Origin: Azorinus chamasolen
Lineage: Eukaryota; Mollusca; Bivalvia; Cardiida; Solecurtidae
Reading direction: 5' to 3'
NCBI GenBank assembly: GCA_963576725.1
Contig: OY755241.1
Coordinates: 53,693,955 to 53,757,954 of the forward strand
Length of the DNA stretch: 64,000 nucleotides
Shown here piece after piece: positions 40,160-50,690 of the stretch. A program made the translations under genes and the position numbers. The notes beneath the pieces were generated by a model. It ran no database searches. It worked only from the letters and a program-made list of their open reading frames with translations, and was not told the DNA's origin. Each line of letters opens with the position of its first letter. Positions within the stretch are counted from its first letter, which is position 1.

Positions 40160-40285
40160 TAAACCTGTCTTAAATGCTCTGCTAACGTTCTCCTAAATCA
40201 CATCCAAAGATATTCCTATGACATACTTTATTGCGATATTTCTGTATTTGTCATTTTCATGTTTATCCTAGTTATTTTAGTGAGT

Positions 40286-40490
40286 TTAACCCATTCTCTG
40301 TAAAAGTACCCTTGTGAATCCATTGTGATAAATACAGCAGTTGCTCCCATAGGAGCAAATGCTCTATTTATCACAATGGTTTCTAAACTACACAATTCTA
40401 AAAGTTTCCCTTTCTCTAGTTAATGCTCCTTTTCGGTAGATTTATTCAAAGAGGTTGTATCTAAAAATAGCCTATGAGGTAATGGGTTAA
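40286..40490. mobile_element. C-family TTAA MITE, copy 10
   Basis: TTAACCCATTCTCTGTAAAA (shortened left end), loop GCTCCCATAGGAGC, TAGTTAATGCTCCTTTTCGG, end TGAGGTAATGGGTTAA. Confidence 0.85.
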
Positions 40491-40574
40491 TAAATACAGC
40501 AAAGGAAAATTTTGTAGCAGACGACTGTAATAAACATGGACATGGATGTAATTTATCTTAACCGATCAATTAGG

Positions 40575-40700
40575 GAGATCTAAATCTTTATCTAATTCAA
40601 ACGCTTTTCAACGCCATTTTAGACAGAGTAGATCCAGATCAAACGGCTCCAATGTGACCCATCTGACCGGGGTCTCCTGTGTTTGCTTCGTAAAATTTTC
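40575..40700. mobile_element. A-family fragment
   Basis: TTCAAACGCTTTTCAACGCC, arm GAGTAGATCCAGATCAAACG, loop GCTCCAATGTGACC, arm TCTGACCGGGGTCTCCTGTG. Confidence 0.62.
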
Positions 40701-40892
40701 GTAATCGTATTGAGGTATATTAAGAAACATGGCAGAGAAAACATTGCAACGGACGACAGTAATAAATACCATCATGCGGATGTAATTTATCTTATCCTTA
40801 CATTTAGGTAAGACTTAAATACAAATCCCGCCGCAAATATACCACGGCTGGTAAATCCCACTCATCTACGTTTGTTAAAAGTAAACACTGTC

Positions 40893-41325
40893 TTACCCTA
40901 TCTCTGTTCTGTGTTTATTCCAAATTCCAATACCTACTGAATATTCATGGGCAAAATAATTATAATCAAATATGGAAGGTGGAACATTGTAGCCATTTTA
41001 GAAAGTAAAGAAACATCTTTGAAATTCCATTAGCACATACCCTGATCAGACGGCTCCCATAGGTATAATGTGTTTGCAAATGCGTGAAAATACAGTAAAA
41101 TCTCGATTATTCGAACACTAAAATTCGTATTACCATCGATCTTTAAGACAGGTGGCAGCTTAATGCATGGTGAAAGTCATGCAGAAAGCTCCTCTAGGGG
41201 CTTTCTGCATGACTTTCACCATGCATTAAGCAGCCACCTGCCTAAAAGGATCTAAATTCGTATAAACAGAAAATTCGAATAATCGAGATTTTACTGTACG
41301 TCTATATGAAGAAAAGAGCAACCAT
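40893..41325. mobile_element. A-family element hosting a B insertion at TA
   Basis: TATCTCTGTTCTGTGTTTAT and TACCTACTGAATATTCATGG left; right arm TTTGCAAATGCGTGAAAA, then TA-B-TA, then CGTCTATATGAAGAAAAG. Related uninterrupted copies read GCGTGAAAACACGTTTATAT. Confidence 0.82.
41093..41296. mobile_element. B-family TA MITE (TCGATTATTCGAA subtype), nested
   Basis: TA-CAGTAAAATCTCGATTATTC to GAATAATCGAGATTTTACTG-TA. Stem GGTGGCAGCTTAATGCATGG, loop AAAGCTCCTCTAGGGGCTTT. Confidence 0.92.
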
Positions 41326-41366
41326 ACTAAGATGTCTAATTGTGGGTATGTAAAGCAGTTGGTAGC

Positions 41367-41616
41367 TTAACCCTTTCCCTGTTCTATATTTAGTCCAAAT
41401 TTCAATACCTACTGAATATTCATGCACAAAATAGTTACAATGAAATGTGGAAGGTGGTACATTATAGCCATTTTAGAAAGTGAAGACACAGATCTTTCAA
41501 ATTCTATTAGCAAACAGAGTAGACCCTGATCACACGACTCCTCTAGGAGCCGTCTGATCTGGGTCTACTCTGTTTGCAAATGCGTGAAAACACGTTTATA
41601 TGAGGGAAAGGCTTAA
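41367..41616. mobile_element. A-family TTAA MITE nested in a B-type stem
   Basis: TTAACCCTTTCCCTGTTCTA to TATGAGGGAAAGGCTTAA. Left flank CAGTTGGTAGC and right flank TGCTCATATAGG are the broken stem GGTAGCTTAATGC of a B relative that continues to about 41690. Confidence 0.88.
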
Positions 41617-41765
41617 TGCTCATATAGGCTCATCTTTCTACATTACTTTGGCCCTGTATGGAGCAACCACCTGCTTTTTAGGATCACTGTGTCGAATCAA
41701 TAAAATGATTAACTTGATATAGGATCTACTCTATATCAAGTGCATAAAACAGATTTTGTGATATA

Positions 41766-41970
41766 CAGTAAAACCTCTCTATAACGACCACTAAATTACA
41801 TCAAGTATTTTGTTTTAAAGGCACGTGGATGCTTAAAGCATGGTGAAAGTAAAACAGAACGCTCCTATAAAGGAGCGTTCTGTTTTACTTTCACCTTGCT
41901 CTAAGCAACCACCTGCCCAAATACCAACTAATTAACACCATTTAGTGGTCGTTGTAGAGAGGTTTTACTG
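41766..41970. mobile_element. B-family TA MITE
   Basis: TA-CAGTAAAACCTCTCTATAAC to GTTGTAGAGAGGTTTTACTG-TA; loop CGCTCCTATAAAGGAGCG. Confidence 0.9.
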
Positions 41971-41974
41971 TATT

Positions 41975-42570
41975 TGCAACAGTTCGGACCCAGATCTCCA
42001 ACTCATCTGCAATGTGTTATATTGACCCTTTACTCCATGAATATTCATGGAAGACGCGGTCACGGTACGCATACCAGACTAGACTAACAAAACTCCTAGC
42101 ATTTTATTCAATACACTATAAATCATTAGATTTACACGAAAACAAAATGGTTACTTTTACAAACTTCAAATACTTGTGGAGATAACCAGAGTGTCTTTTT
42201 CTTGTTTCTCTCTAAGATATCAGCGTGTCACCCGAGCTACAGATATCGTTCTTAAAATTCGCTCAAGTACAAACACATGAATAAACTCTAAATTAAAGTA
42301 CTATTGGCTAATAAAAACTGCAAACTTGCATTATTGAATACCTGGGAAGCACAGCGACAGCCTTGATAGCTGGGATTATACCAGCAGTGTTTATCTGTAT
42401 TTGACATTAATCAGAGTCCCACTCTCTGTCAATTATTTCAATGTAACGTCCCGGTATAAATCCTATAAAAGTGTCCTAACTTGTACAAAACTAGAACTAA
42501 AGTTAGGCAGGGGATGCCCCGAGAAAGTCTAGAGCAACGCCAGGGATACAAATGAAGTGCGTGCTCACAA
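41975..42570. other. Mostly unassigned intron sequence
   Basis: An isolated A-type left end (ACTCCATGAATATTCATGG near 42030). Otherwise no family or exon recognised. Confidence 0.4.
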
Positions 42571-42573
42571 ATA

Positions 42574-43042
42574 CAGTACTATCTCGATCATTCGAATTTT
42601 CTGGTAAGAAGAAATAATACCCTTTTAGACAGGTGACTGCTTAATGCATGGTAAAAGTCGTGAAAAAAGCTCCTAGAGGAGCTTTCAGCATGACTATCAC
42701 CATGCATTAAGCTGCCACCTGTCATATAAGATCGATAATAATACGGATTTTAGTGTTCGAATAATCGATAATGATACGTATTTTAGTTTTCGAATAATCA
42801 ATAATAATACGTATTTTAGTGTTCGAATAAAAGATAATGCTACGTATTTTAGTGTTCGAATAATCGATAATGATACGTATTTTTAGTGTTCGAATAATCG
42901 ATAATGATACGTATTTTAGTTTTCGAATAATCAATAATGATACGTATTTTGTGTTCGAATACTTGATAATGATACGTATTTTAGTGTTCGAATAATCGAT
43001 AATGATACGTATTTAAGTGTTCGAATAATCGAGATTTTACTG
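42574..43042. mobile_element. B-family TA MITE with expanded right end
   Basis: TA-CAGTACTATCTCGATCATTC left end, stem ACTGCTTAATGCATGGTAAA, loop AAAGCTCCTAGAGGAGCTTT; the right end is a 33-bp tandem array finishing TCGAGATTTTACTG-TA. Confidence 0.88.
42740..43030. repeat. 33-bp minisatellite made from a B-family terminal repeat
   Basis: Unit GTTCGAATAATCGATAATGA plus TACGTATTTTAGT, about nine copies. A single-copy equivalent of the unit is the terminal inverted repeat of 41093-41296. The 70-residue minus-strand frame is an artefact. Confidence 0.9.
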
Positions 43043-43086
43043 TACATACGCAGCCCTCACATATCTGTTCCTTATCAGCTTTACAC

Positions 43087-44080
43087 CACAGGGGTCTGGA
43101 CCGCTTCATTGGGGTCTATATGTACTATATACTAACAAGGGTTCCAACTAGCAGAACGGACATCCGTGTACCACAAGTACAAATATGAATGTAACTCTTG
43201 CAATTTCAGTGATAATTTTATAATTCTTTCGGCTATTGAAAGCCAATATATTTTACTATCAAATAAATATAATCTTCTCATGGTAACTTACGCGCAATGA
43301 TCAATCCAACAACGATATTCTCAAAATTGCACGTGTTTTCTGGGTCATTGACAAACGTTCGTTCACCCCGGTTTCACTATATCACAGCCATAACCTGGCG
43401 ATTTTCAGTTCAAACGATGGCATGGTTCAATAAAACAACCCAATTATATCACCAATCTCCATTTGTTTTGTCCTCTTAATAAATAAGCAACTAGCAACAG
43501 CGGCCTTTCCGTCTGTCGTTATGTTTCTATTTCGGATGCTGCCATTTTGCAACAAATTTGAATGGAGCCATTTCATTGGATGAGCGAAGGAAAAATTGGA
43601 AAATCCGTGACGTCACGTACAATGGCTCCTTCCTCGACGATTTGAAGCAAACTGACAAAATTCGCTAGTTTTACATCATTCTTTTGATGCTGGGAACTAA
43701 ATAATTGGAGGTGGGTGTTAGAATTGATTCGTTTTATTGACTCACGCCATTTTTTGAACTGCAAATTGCCAGGTTATTGCTGTGATATAGTGAAACCGGG
43801 GTGAACGAACGTTTGTCAATGACCCTAAAAACACGTGAAATTTTAAGAAAACCATTGTTGGATTGATACTTGTTCATAAGTTACCGTTATAAGATTATAT
43901 TTATTTGATAGAAAAATATATTGGCTTTCAATAGCCGAAAGAATTACGAAATTATCATTTAAATTGCAAGAGTTACAGTCACATTTGTACTCGTGGTACA
44001 CGGATATCCGTTCTGCTAGTTGGAACCCTTGTTAGTATATAGTACATATAGACCCCAATGAAGCGGTCCAGACCCCTGTG
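43087..44080. mobile_element. 994-bp foldback with an 8-bp target-site duplication (hAT-like)
   Basis: Ends CACAGGGGTCTGGACCGCTT and the complement ending at 44080. Flanks CTTTACAC at 43079-43086 and 44081-44088 are identical. Arms about 385 bp and highly similar (43087-43470; 43700-44080). The unique centre of about 230 bp has no transposase. Eight-bp duplications and CAGGGG-like ends suggest the hAT superfamily. It lies 44 bp from the preceding B element. Confidence 0.92.
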
Positions 44081-44254
44081 CTTTACACCGACACCATATT
44101 AACCAAAACATGTCGCAGTAAAAACAAAACTCAAAATATATTACAATGAAACTCAGTCAAATGCATCGAAAACAAGGTGTGACGCCGTAACTTCCACAAC
44201 AATAAGATGGGCATACATGTACTTTATTAGGACTTTCTGGCATAACACACACTC

Positions 44255-46715
44255 CTTACTGAGTAAATTAGGACATAGGACAGACCGGCACAACAAGCCT
44301 TGGATAGGACAGACGGTCACAACAAGCCTTGGATAGGACAAAACGGCACAACAAGCCTTACTGAGTAAATTAGGACATAGGACAGACCGGCACAACAAGC
44401 CTTACATAGGACAGACCGGCACAACAATCCTTACATAGGACAGACCGGCACAACAAGCCTTACTGAGTAAATTAGGACATAGGACAGACCGGCACAAAAC
44501 TCCTTACTGAGTAAAATAGAACATAGGACAGACCGGCACAACAAGCCTTACTGGGTAAATTAGGAAATAGGACAGACCGGCACAACAAGCCTTACTGAGT
44601 AAAATAGGACATAGGACAGACCGGCACAACACTCCTTACTGAGTAAAATAGGACACAGGACAGACCGACACAACACTCCTTACTGAGTAAAATAGGACAC
44701 AGGACAGACCGACACAACACTCCTTACTGAGTAAAATAGGACATAGGACAGACCGGCACAACAAGCCTTACTGAGTAAATTAGGACATAGGACAGACCGG
44801 CACAACAAGCCTTACTGAATAAAATAAGACATAGGACAAACCGGCACAACAAGCCTTACTGAGTAAAATAGGACATAGGACAGACCGGCACAACAAACCT
44901 TACTGAGTAAAATAGGACATAGGACAGACCGGCACAACAAGCCTTACTGAGTAAATTAGGACATAGGACAGACCGTCACAACAAGCGTTACATAGGACAG
45001 ACTGTCACAACAAGCCTTACTGAGTAAATTAGGACATAGGACAGACCGTCACAACAAGCGTTACATAGGACAAACCGGCACAACAAGCCTTACTGAGTAA
45101 AATAGGACAGACCGGCACAACAAACCTTACTTAGTAAAATAGGACATAGGACAGACCGGCACAACAAACCTTACTGAGTAAAATAGGACATAGGACAGAC
45201 TGTCACAACAAGCCTTACTGAGTAAATTAGGACATAGGACAGACCGGCACAACAAACCTTACTGAGTAAAATAGGACATAGGACAGACCGTCACGACACT
45301 CCTTACTGAGTAAAATAGGACATAGGACAGACCGTCACAACACTCCTTACTGAGTAAAATAGGACATAGGACAGACCGGCACAACAAACCTTACTGAGTA
45401 AAATAGGACATAGGACAGACCGGCACAACAAGCCTTACTGAGTAAAATAGGACAGACCGGCACAACAAACCTTACTGAGTAAAATAGGACATAGGACAGA
45501 CCGGCACAACAAACCTTACTTAGTAAATTAGGACATAGGACAGACCGGCACAACAAGCCTTACTGAGTAAAATAGGACATAGGACAGACCGGCACAACAA
45601 ACCTTACTGGGTAAAATAGGACATAGGACAGACCGGCACAACAGACCTTACTTAGTAAAATAGGACATAGGACAGACCGGCACAACAAACCTTACTGAGT
45701 AAATTAGGACATAGGACAGACCGGCACAACAAGCCTTACTGAGTAAAATAGGACATAGGACAGACCGGCACAACAAACCTTACTTAGTAAAATAGGTCAT
45801 AGGACAGACCGACATAACAAACCTTACTGAGTAAATTAGGACATAGGACAGACCGTCACAACAAGCCTTACTGAGTAAAATAGGACATAGGACAGACCGT
45901 CACAACAAGCGTTACATAGGACAGACCATCACAACAAACCTTACTGAGTAAATTAGGACATAGGACAGACCGTCACAACACTCCTTACTGAGTAAAATAG
46001 GACACAGGACAGACCGTCACAACACTCCTTACTGAGTAAATTAGGACATAGGACAGACCGGCACAACAAACCTTACTGAGTAAATTAGGACATAGGACAG
46101 ACCGTCACAACAAGCCTTACATAGGACAGACCATCACAACAAGCCTTACATAGGACAGACCGTCACAACAAGCCTTACTGTGTAATATAGGTCATAGGAC
46201 AAACCGGCACAACACTCCTTACTGAGTAAAATAGGACATAGGACAGACCGGCACAACAAGCCTTACTGAGTAAAATAGGCCATAGGACAGACCGGCACAA
46301 CAAACCTTACTGAGTAAATTAGGACATAGGACAGACCGTCACAACAAGCGTTACATAGGACAGACCATCACAACAAGCCTTACATAGGACAGAACGTCAC
46401 AACAAGCCTTACTGGGTAATATAGGTCATAGGACAGACCGGCACAACAATCCTTACATAGGACAGACCGTCACAACAAGCGTTACATAGGACAGACGGTC
46501 ACAACAATCCTTACATAGGACAGACCGTCACAACAAGCGTTACATAGGACAGACCGTCACAACAAGCCTTACATAGGACAGACCGTCACAACAAGCGTTA
46601 CATAGGACAGACCGTCACAACAAGCCTTACATAGGAAAGACCGTCACAACAAGCCCTACATAGGACAGACCATCACAACAAGCCTTACATAGGACAGACC
46701 GTCACAACAAGCCTT
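44255..46715. repeat. 44-bp/29-bp minisatellite, about 2.46 kb
   Basis: Long unit CCTTACTGAGTAAAATAGGA plus CATAGGACAGACCGGCACAACAAG (44 bp). A 29-bp unit lacks 15 bp (TGAGTAAAATAGGAC), and a 37-bp unit lacks CATAGGA. The left and middle are mainly long units with GGC; the last about 280 bp are nearly all short units with GTC. Minus-strand frames such as 45347-45556 are artefacts. Confidence 0.95.
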
Positions 46716-46844
46716 ACTGAAAAATGTTTGATTGGTTTGGTCTGGGACAACGCGCATATATGTACAACACTCATGTTTAGCCTTTAATTGATAAGCGCCT
46801 TTTGTCTTTTTTGCAAAATCCTGACCAGGATCTGCTCTGTTTGT

Positions 46845-47035
46845 TTAACCCATTCCGCCATAGGCTATTTTTAGATCCAACCTTTTTGAATAAATCTACA
46901 GAAAATGAGCATTAACTGGAAAAAAGGATTTTTTTTAGAATTTTGTAATTTAAAACCATTTTGATAAATAGAGCATTTGCTGCTACAGGGGCTTTCTGCA
47001 TTACTTTTGCCCTGCATTAAGCAACGACCAACTCT
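46845..47035. mobile_element. Chimeric element: C left half joined to B right half
   Basis: TTAACCCATTCCGCCATAGG through TTGATAAATAGAGCATTTGC is C-type. At the loop (GCTGCTACAGGGGC) it changes to GCTTTCTGCATTACTTTTGC and CCTGCATTAAGCAACGACC, which is B-type. The stem therefore cannot pair. Confidence 0.82.
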
Positions 47036-47219
47036 TTAACACCCTATGCTCAATTAATGAATGTCCGCTAACGACAGGCAGTTTCTACTGTACTTAGAGA
47101 GTGTCAAACAGCCGGGGTATTTATGTGACGCTGTTTGCAAAATGCCAATTAAGTCGCACATAGCACGAGAAGGGGTAACATCTCGTTCATCGCTAAAACA
47201 CTTTAGACGTTTTAGAGTT

Positions 47220-47310
47220 TTATTTGATTTCTTTAAAAAAAACCATTATCAGAGCCTCAAACAGTTTGGATCCTAATATGAATTGACGTCTTATTTGGAT
47301 CCAAACCGTT
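47220..47310. mobile_element. F-family fragment
   Basis: GCCTCAAACAGTTTGGATCC and GGATCCAAACCGTTT arms with a decayed centre, immediately before a C element. Confidence 0.6.
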
Positions 47311-47538
47311 TTACCCATTCACTCATATTGACGACTTTTGACGACTCTGTAAAAGTCACTTTGTGAAACCATTGTGATAAATAGTGCATTTGCTCCTATA
47401 GGAGCAAATGCTCTATTTATCACAATGGCTTCAAACTACAAAATTCTAAAATTTTCCTTTTCTCTAGTTAATGCTCATTTTCGGTAGATTTATTCAAGGA
47501 GGTTGTATCTAAAAACAGCCTATGAGGGAATGGGTTAA
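47310..47538. mobile_element. C-family TTAA MITE, copy 12
   Basis: TTTACCCATTCACTCATATT, loop GCTCCTATAGGAGC, reverse orientation, end ATGAGGGAATGGGTTAA; ends 72 bp before prominin exon 2. Confidence 0.87.
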
Positions 47539-47610
47539 AAAGAATTTCGCGGATGGCGGCGAATTCGGTATATCATATACATCTCATACTTTTTTTCTGT
47601 TTCATTTCAG

Positions 47611-47663
47611 AAACAGCAAGAAATATACACGATAGCAAGTTTGGAATTGGAGACCTGACAGGG
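47611..47663 (+). CDS. PROM1-like: Prominin exon 2
   Basis: Acceptor TTTCATTTCAG, donor GG-GTAAAG. With the leftover G of exon 1 it encodes ETARNIHDSKFGIGDLTG (18 codons), ending in phase 0. Ectodomain just before TM1. Confidence 0.82.
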
Positions 47664-47800
47664 GTAAAGTTGATTTAACACTTTAAACCTTTCCTTGTTT
47701 AATATCCATGTAAGAAATAGTGGCATCATGAATGTTAATGAGACGAACTATTTTTAAAGCATTACTTCAATTTATTAAACTTTCATCTAGTTTAATTGTT

Positions 47801-48029
47801 TTAACACATTACCCCCTAGTGATGCATTTTTGTGCCTCTATAAAATTCACATTGTGAAACCATTGTGATAAATAGAGCATTTGCTCATATATATAGCAAA
47901 TGCTCTATTTATCACAATGGTTTCAAACTACAAAATTCTAACATTTTCCTTTTCTTTAGTTAATGCTCCTTTTCGGTAGATTAATTAGAAAAGGTTGGGT
48001 CTAAAATAGCCTAGGAGCGAATGAGTTAA
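47801..48029. mobile_element. C-family TTAA MITE, copy 13
   Basis: TTAACACATTACCCCCTAGT, loop changed to GCTCATATATATAGC, end GGAGCGAATGAGTTAA. Confidence 0.85.
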
Positions 48030-48055
48030 CCTCCTCAACCTGATTCGCATTTGCA

Positions 48056-48955
48056 AACAGTTTGGATGCTGACGAGACACCGCGTTACAGGGTGTCAAAC
48101 AGCTTGGATGCAGAGGATACACCGCGTTACAGGGTGTCAAACAGCTTGTATGCAGAGGAGACACCTCGTTACAGGGTGTCAAACAGCTTGGATGCAGAGG
48201 AGACACCGAGTTACAGTGTCAAACAGCTTGGATGCAGAGGAGACACCGCGTTACAGAGTGTCAAGCAGCTTGGATGCAGAGAAGACGCCGACGTACAGAG
48301 TGTCAAACAGCTTGGATGCAGAGGAGACACCGCGTTACAGAGTGTCAAACAGCTTGGATGCAGAGGAGACACCGAGTTACAGGGTGTCAAACAGCTTGGA
48401 TGCATAGGAGACACCGCGTTACAGAGTGTCAAACAGCTTGGATGCGGAGGAGACACCGCGTTACAGGGTGTCAAACAGCTTGGATGCAGAGGAGACACCG
48501 AGTTACAGAGTGTCGAACAGCTTGGATGCAGAGGAGACACCGAGTTACAGGGTGTCAAACAGCTTGGATGCAGAGGAGACACCGCGTTACAGAGTGTCAA
48601 ACAGCTTGGATACAGAGGAGACACCGCGGTACAGAGTGTCAAACAGCTTGGATGCAGAGGAGACACCGAGTTACAGAGTGTCAAACAGCTTGGATGCAGA
48701 GGAGACCCCGCGTTACAGAGTGTCAAACAGCTTTGATGCAGATGAGACACTGAGTTACAGAGTGTCAAACAGCTTGGATGCAGAGGAGACACCGCGTTAC
48801 AGAGTGTCAAACAGCTTGGATGCAGAGGAGACTCCGCGTTACAGAGTGTTAAACAGCTTGGATGCAGAGGAGACACCGAGTTACAGAGTGTCAAACAGCT
48901 TGGATGCTAACGAGACGTCGAGTTACTCGGCGTCTCCTCTGCATCCAAGCTGTTT
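48056..48955. repeat. 42-bp minisatellite grown from one arm of an F hairpin
   Basis: Unit GTGTCAAACAGCTTGGATGC plus AGAGGAGACACCGCGTTACAGA, about 20 copies. The last unit continues into a complete F hairpin (GAGACGTCGAGTTACTCGGC, then GCATCCAAGCTGTTTGACAC), so only the left arm was multiplied. Because 42 is a multiple of three, several frames on both strands stay open for up to 227 codons; none is a gene. Confidence 0.95.
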
Positions 48956-49144
48956 GACACTCTGTCATGGGTTTCTCAAAGCTTTAACGGAGCGTGACTG
49001 TACCACGACTTAATTTGAGCAGACATTATTTTTCACAGCGGAGTAAGAAGATGCCGAACTGATACCGAACCCAAGTCTGTTACAGCATGAAATGATTTCA
49101 ACAGTTTAATTCAGTCTACCATTTCTTCTTTCATTCTTTTTCAG

Positions 49145-49350
49145 TTCCTTAATAACTTCAAGGGATATGGTGCCGCCATTGCCATCGGTTTACTTTTCAT
49201 TATCATCTTTCCCTTCGTGGGCACATGCTTTTGTTGTTGTCGCTTGTGTGGTAACTGTGGTGGCAAAGGTCAACAGGAGGTCACAGACAAACTGCACCTG
49301 AAGAGACGCATATTTGCAGCCATTCTGTTCGTGTTGACGACCTTCACATT
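49145..49350 (+). CDS. PROM1-like: Prominin exon 3 (TM1, Cys-rich turn, start of TM2)
   Basis: Acceptor TTTTTCAG, donor GTGAGT after TTCACATT (phase 2). Encodes TM1 (about residues 102-124, GLLFIIIFPFVG), the cytoplasmic CFCCCRLCGNCGG segment, a basic loop and the start of TM2 (RRIFAAILFVLTTFT). The exon most diagnostic of prominin. Confidence 0.93.
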
Positions 49351-49473
49351 GTGAGTTGACATGACCTTTTACGTCATAGCTATTTGCAAACAGAGTACAC
49401 TCAGATCAGGCGGCCTCTTTAGGTGCCGTCTGAACAGGGTCTGCTTTGTTTGCTTATGATATAATATTTGTAT

Positions 49474-49648
49474 ACGGCAGAACCTGTGTTAGGTAGTCAT
49501 TCATTTAATGAACAGATGAGTCTTAAAAGCAGATGGTTGCTTAATGCAGATCAAAAGAAGTACCCCTATAGGAGTTGTGAGTACTACTTTTAATCTACAT
49601 TAAGCTACCATCTGCCTTACAGACAGTATTAGAAGTCGTTTTGATGGT
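49474..49648. mobile_element. B-family element (CAGAACCTGT subtype)
   Basis: GGCAGAACCTGTGTTAGGTA, stem GATGGTTGCTTAATGCAGAT, loop ACCCCTATAGGAGTTGT, CTACATTAAGCTACCATCTG; right terminus eroded. Confidence 0.75.
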
Positions 49649-49650
49649 TA

Positions 49651-49821
49651 CAGTACAACCTCTCGATAACGGCCATTAAATTGTGTTAATTAGTTGGTAT
49701 TTAGGACAGGTGGCTGCTTAAAGCAAGGTGAAAGTAAAACAGAACGCTCCTATAGCAGCCACCTGCCTTTAACACAAAATACTTGATGTAATTTAGTGGC
49801 CGTTATAGAGAGGTTTTACTG
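49651..49821. mobile_element. B-family TA MITE with loop-side deletion
   Basis: TA-CAGTACAACCTCTCGATAAC; left half intact through ACGCTCCTATAG, then jumps to CAGCCACCTGCC: the right inner arm is deleted; GTTATAGAGAGGTTTTACTG-TA. Confidence 0.88.
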
Positions 49822-50586
49822 TATTAGATATACTTTCATAATGGCATATGTACACAGTATAGTTTGGTATTGTTACAAACGGTAGGGTCAAATCTATTAT
49901 AATGTCATAAGCAAACCAAAATTGATCCTATAGGATCCGTCTAATCTAAGTCTACAGTTTATACTAAGGCATACAAAATGTTTATATAAAGGAAATGGTT
50001 ATACCCTTACCAGCTAGACACGATCTGTCATTTACACACAATTTGGATCCAGATGAGACGTTGAGTATCTCGGTATCCAAGCTATTTGACTTACGACTAA
50101 TAATTTCTCAAGAAAATTCAGGAACCGGAAGTAAATACAGTTTGTTAGTTGTTACAGAACGGAGTTTGACATAAAGCAAAATTTAATTAGCATTTTAATA
50201 GAAAAGGGAATATTTTTAGCATAGTTACCCCGTCTTAGTGAAACAATTTCGATATTAACCACTAAGGATTGAACGATCTCTGCTCAAAGTTTTTGGTTGG
50301 TTTGATGTGTCCATTAGTTTTGAGAATAAATATAAAAACTTGAATGCATACTTGTTATAGTTTACTTTGAGTTTCAGCAATATATACAGGTACGTGTATA
50401 TCCGTAATTATTAAGCTGACTTTAATAACAATGTACATATATGTACCTTCTTTTGGGTCCTTTTTTGGTCTTCCTATTTCAACATCAAAGCCTAGCACCA
50501 ATATTGTTTTTCTCCTATATAGATAAAATACAGTAAAGGTTAACTACAGCGGATCTGTCATTAACAGCACATGTCAGTAATGTCAT

Positions 50587-50690
50587 TAACCCTTTTCTTC
50601 TTATATACGTTTTCACGCATTTGCAAAAAAGAGTAGACCCAGATCAGATGGTTCCTATAGGAGCCGTCTGACCAGGGTCTGCTCACCTAT
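50587..50690. mobile_element. A-family fragment
   Basis: TTAACCCTTTTCTTCTTATA, core GGTTCCTATAGGAGCC; truncated after GTCTGCTC. Confidence 0.75.

Larger units (their letters stand above)
49365..50005. mobile_element. A-family element split by two B insertions
   Basis: The A core (GATCAGGCGGCCTCTTTAGG) starts 15 bp after the exon 3 donor. The middle is occupied by B elements at 49474-49648 and 49651-49821; A-type sequence resumes at CATAATGGCATATGTACA and ends TATAAAGGAAATGGTTA. Confidence 0.68.

Noticed and set aside
43297..43764. Short frames inside the 994-bp foldback as transposase remnants
   Set aside because: They lie in the inverted arms and centre, are under 65 codons and show no DDE or zinc-finger motif.
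44255..46715. CRISPR-like array
   Set aside because: Units are contiguous with no unique spacers, and the host is a eukaryote; this is a minisatellite.
48051..49013. Long open frames on both strands (up to 227 codons) in the 42-bp array
   Set aside because: The unit length is a multiple of three, so any frame free of stops in one unit stays open. Frames exist on both strands, and the array is an amplified MITE arm.
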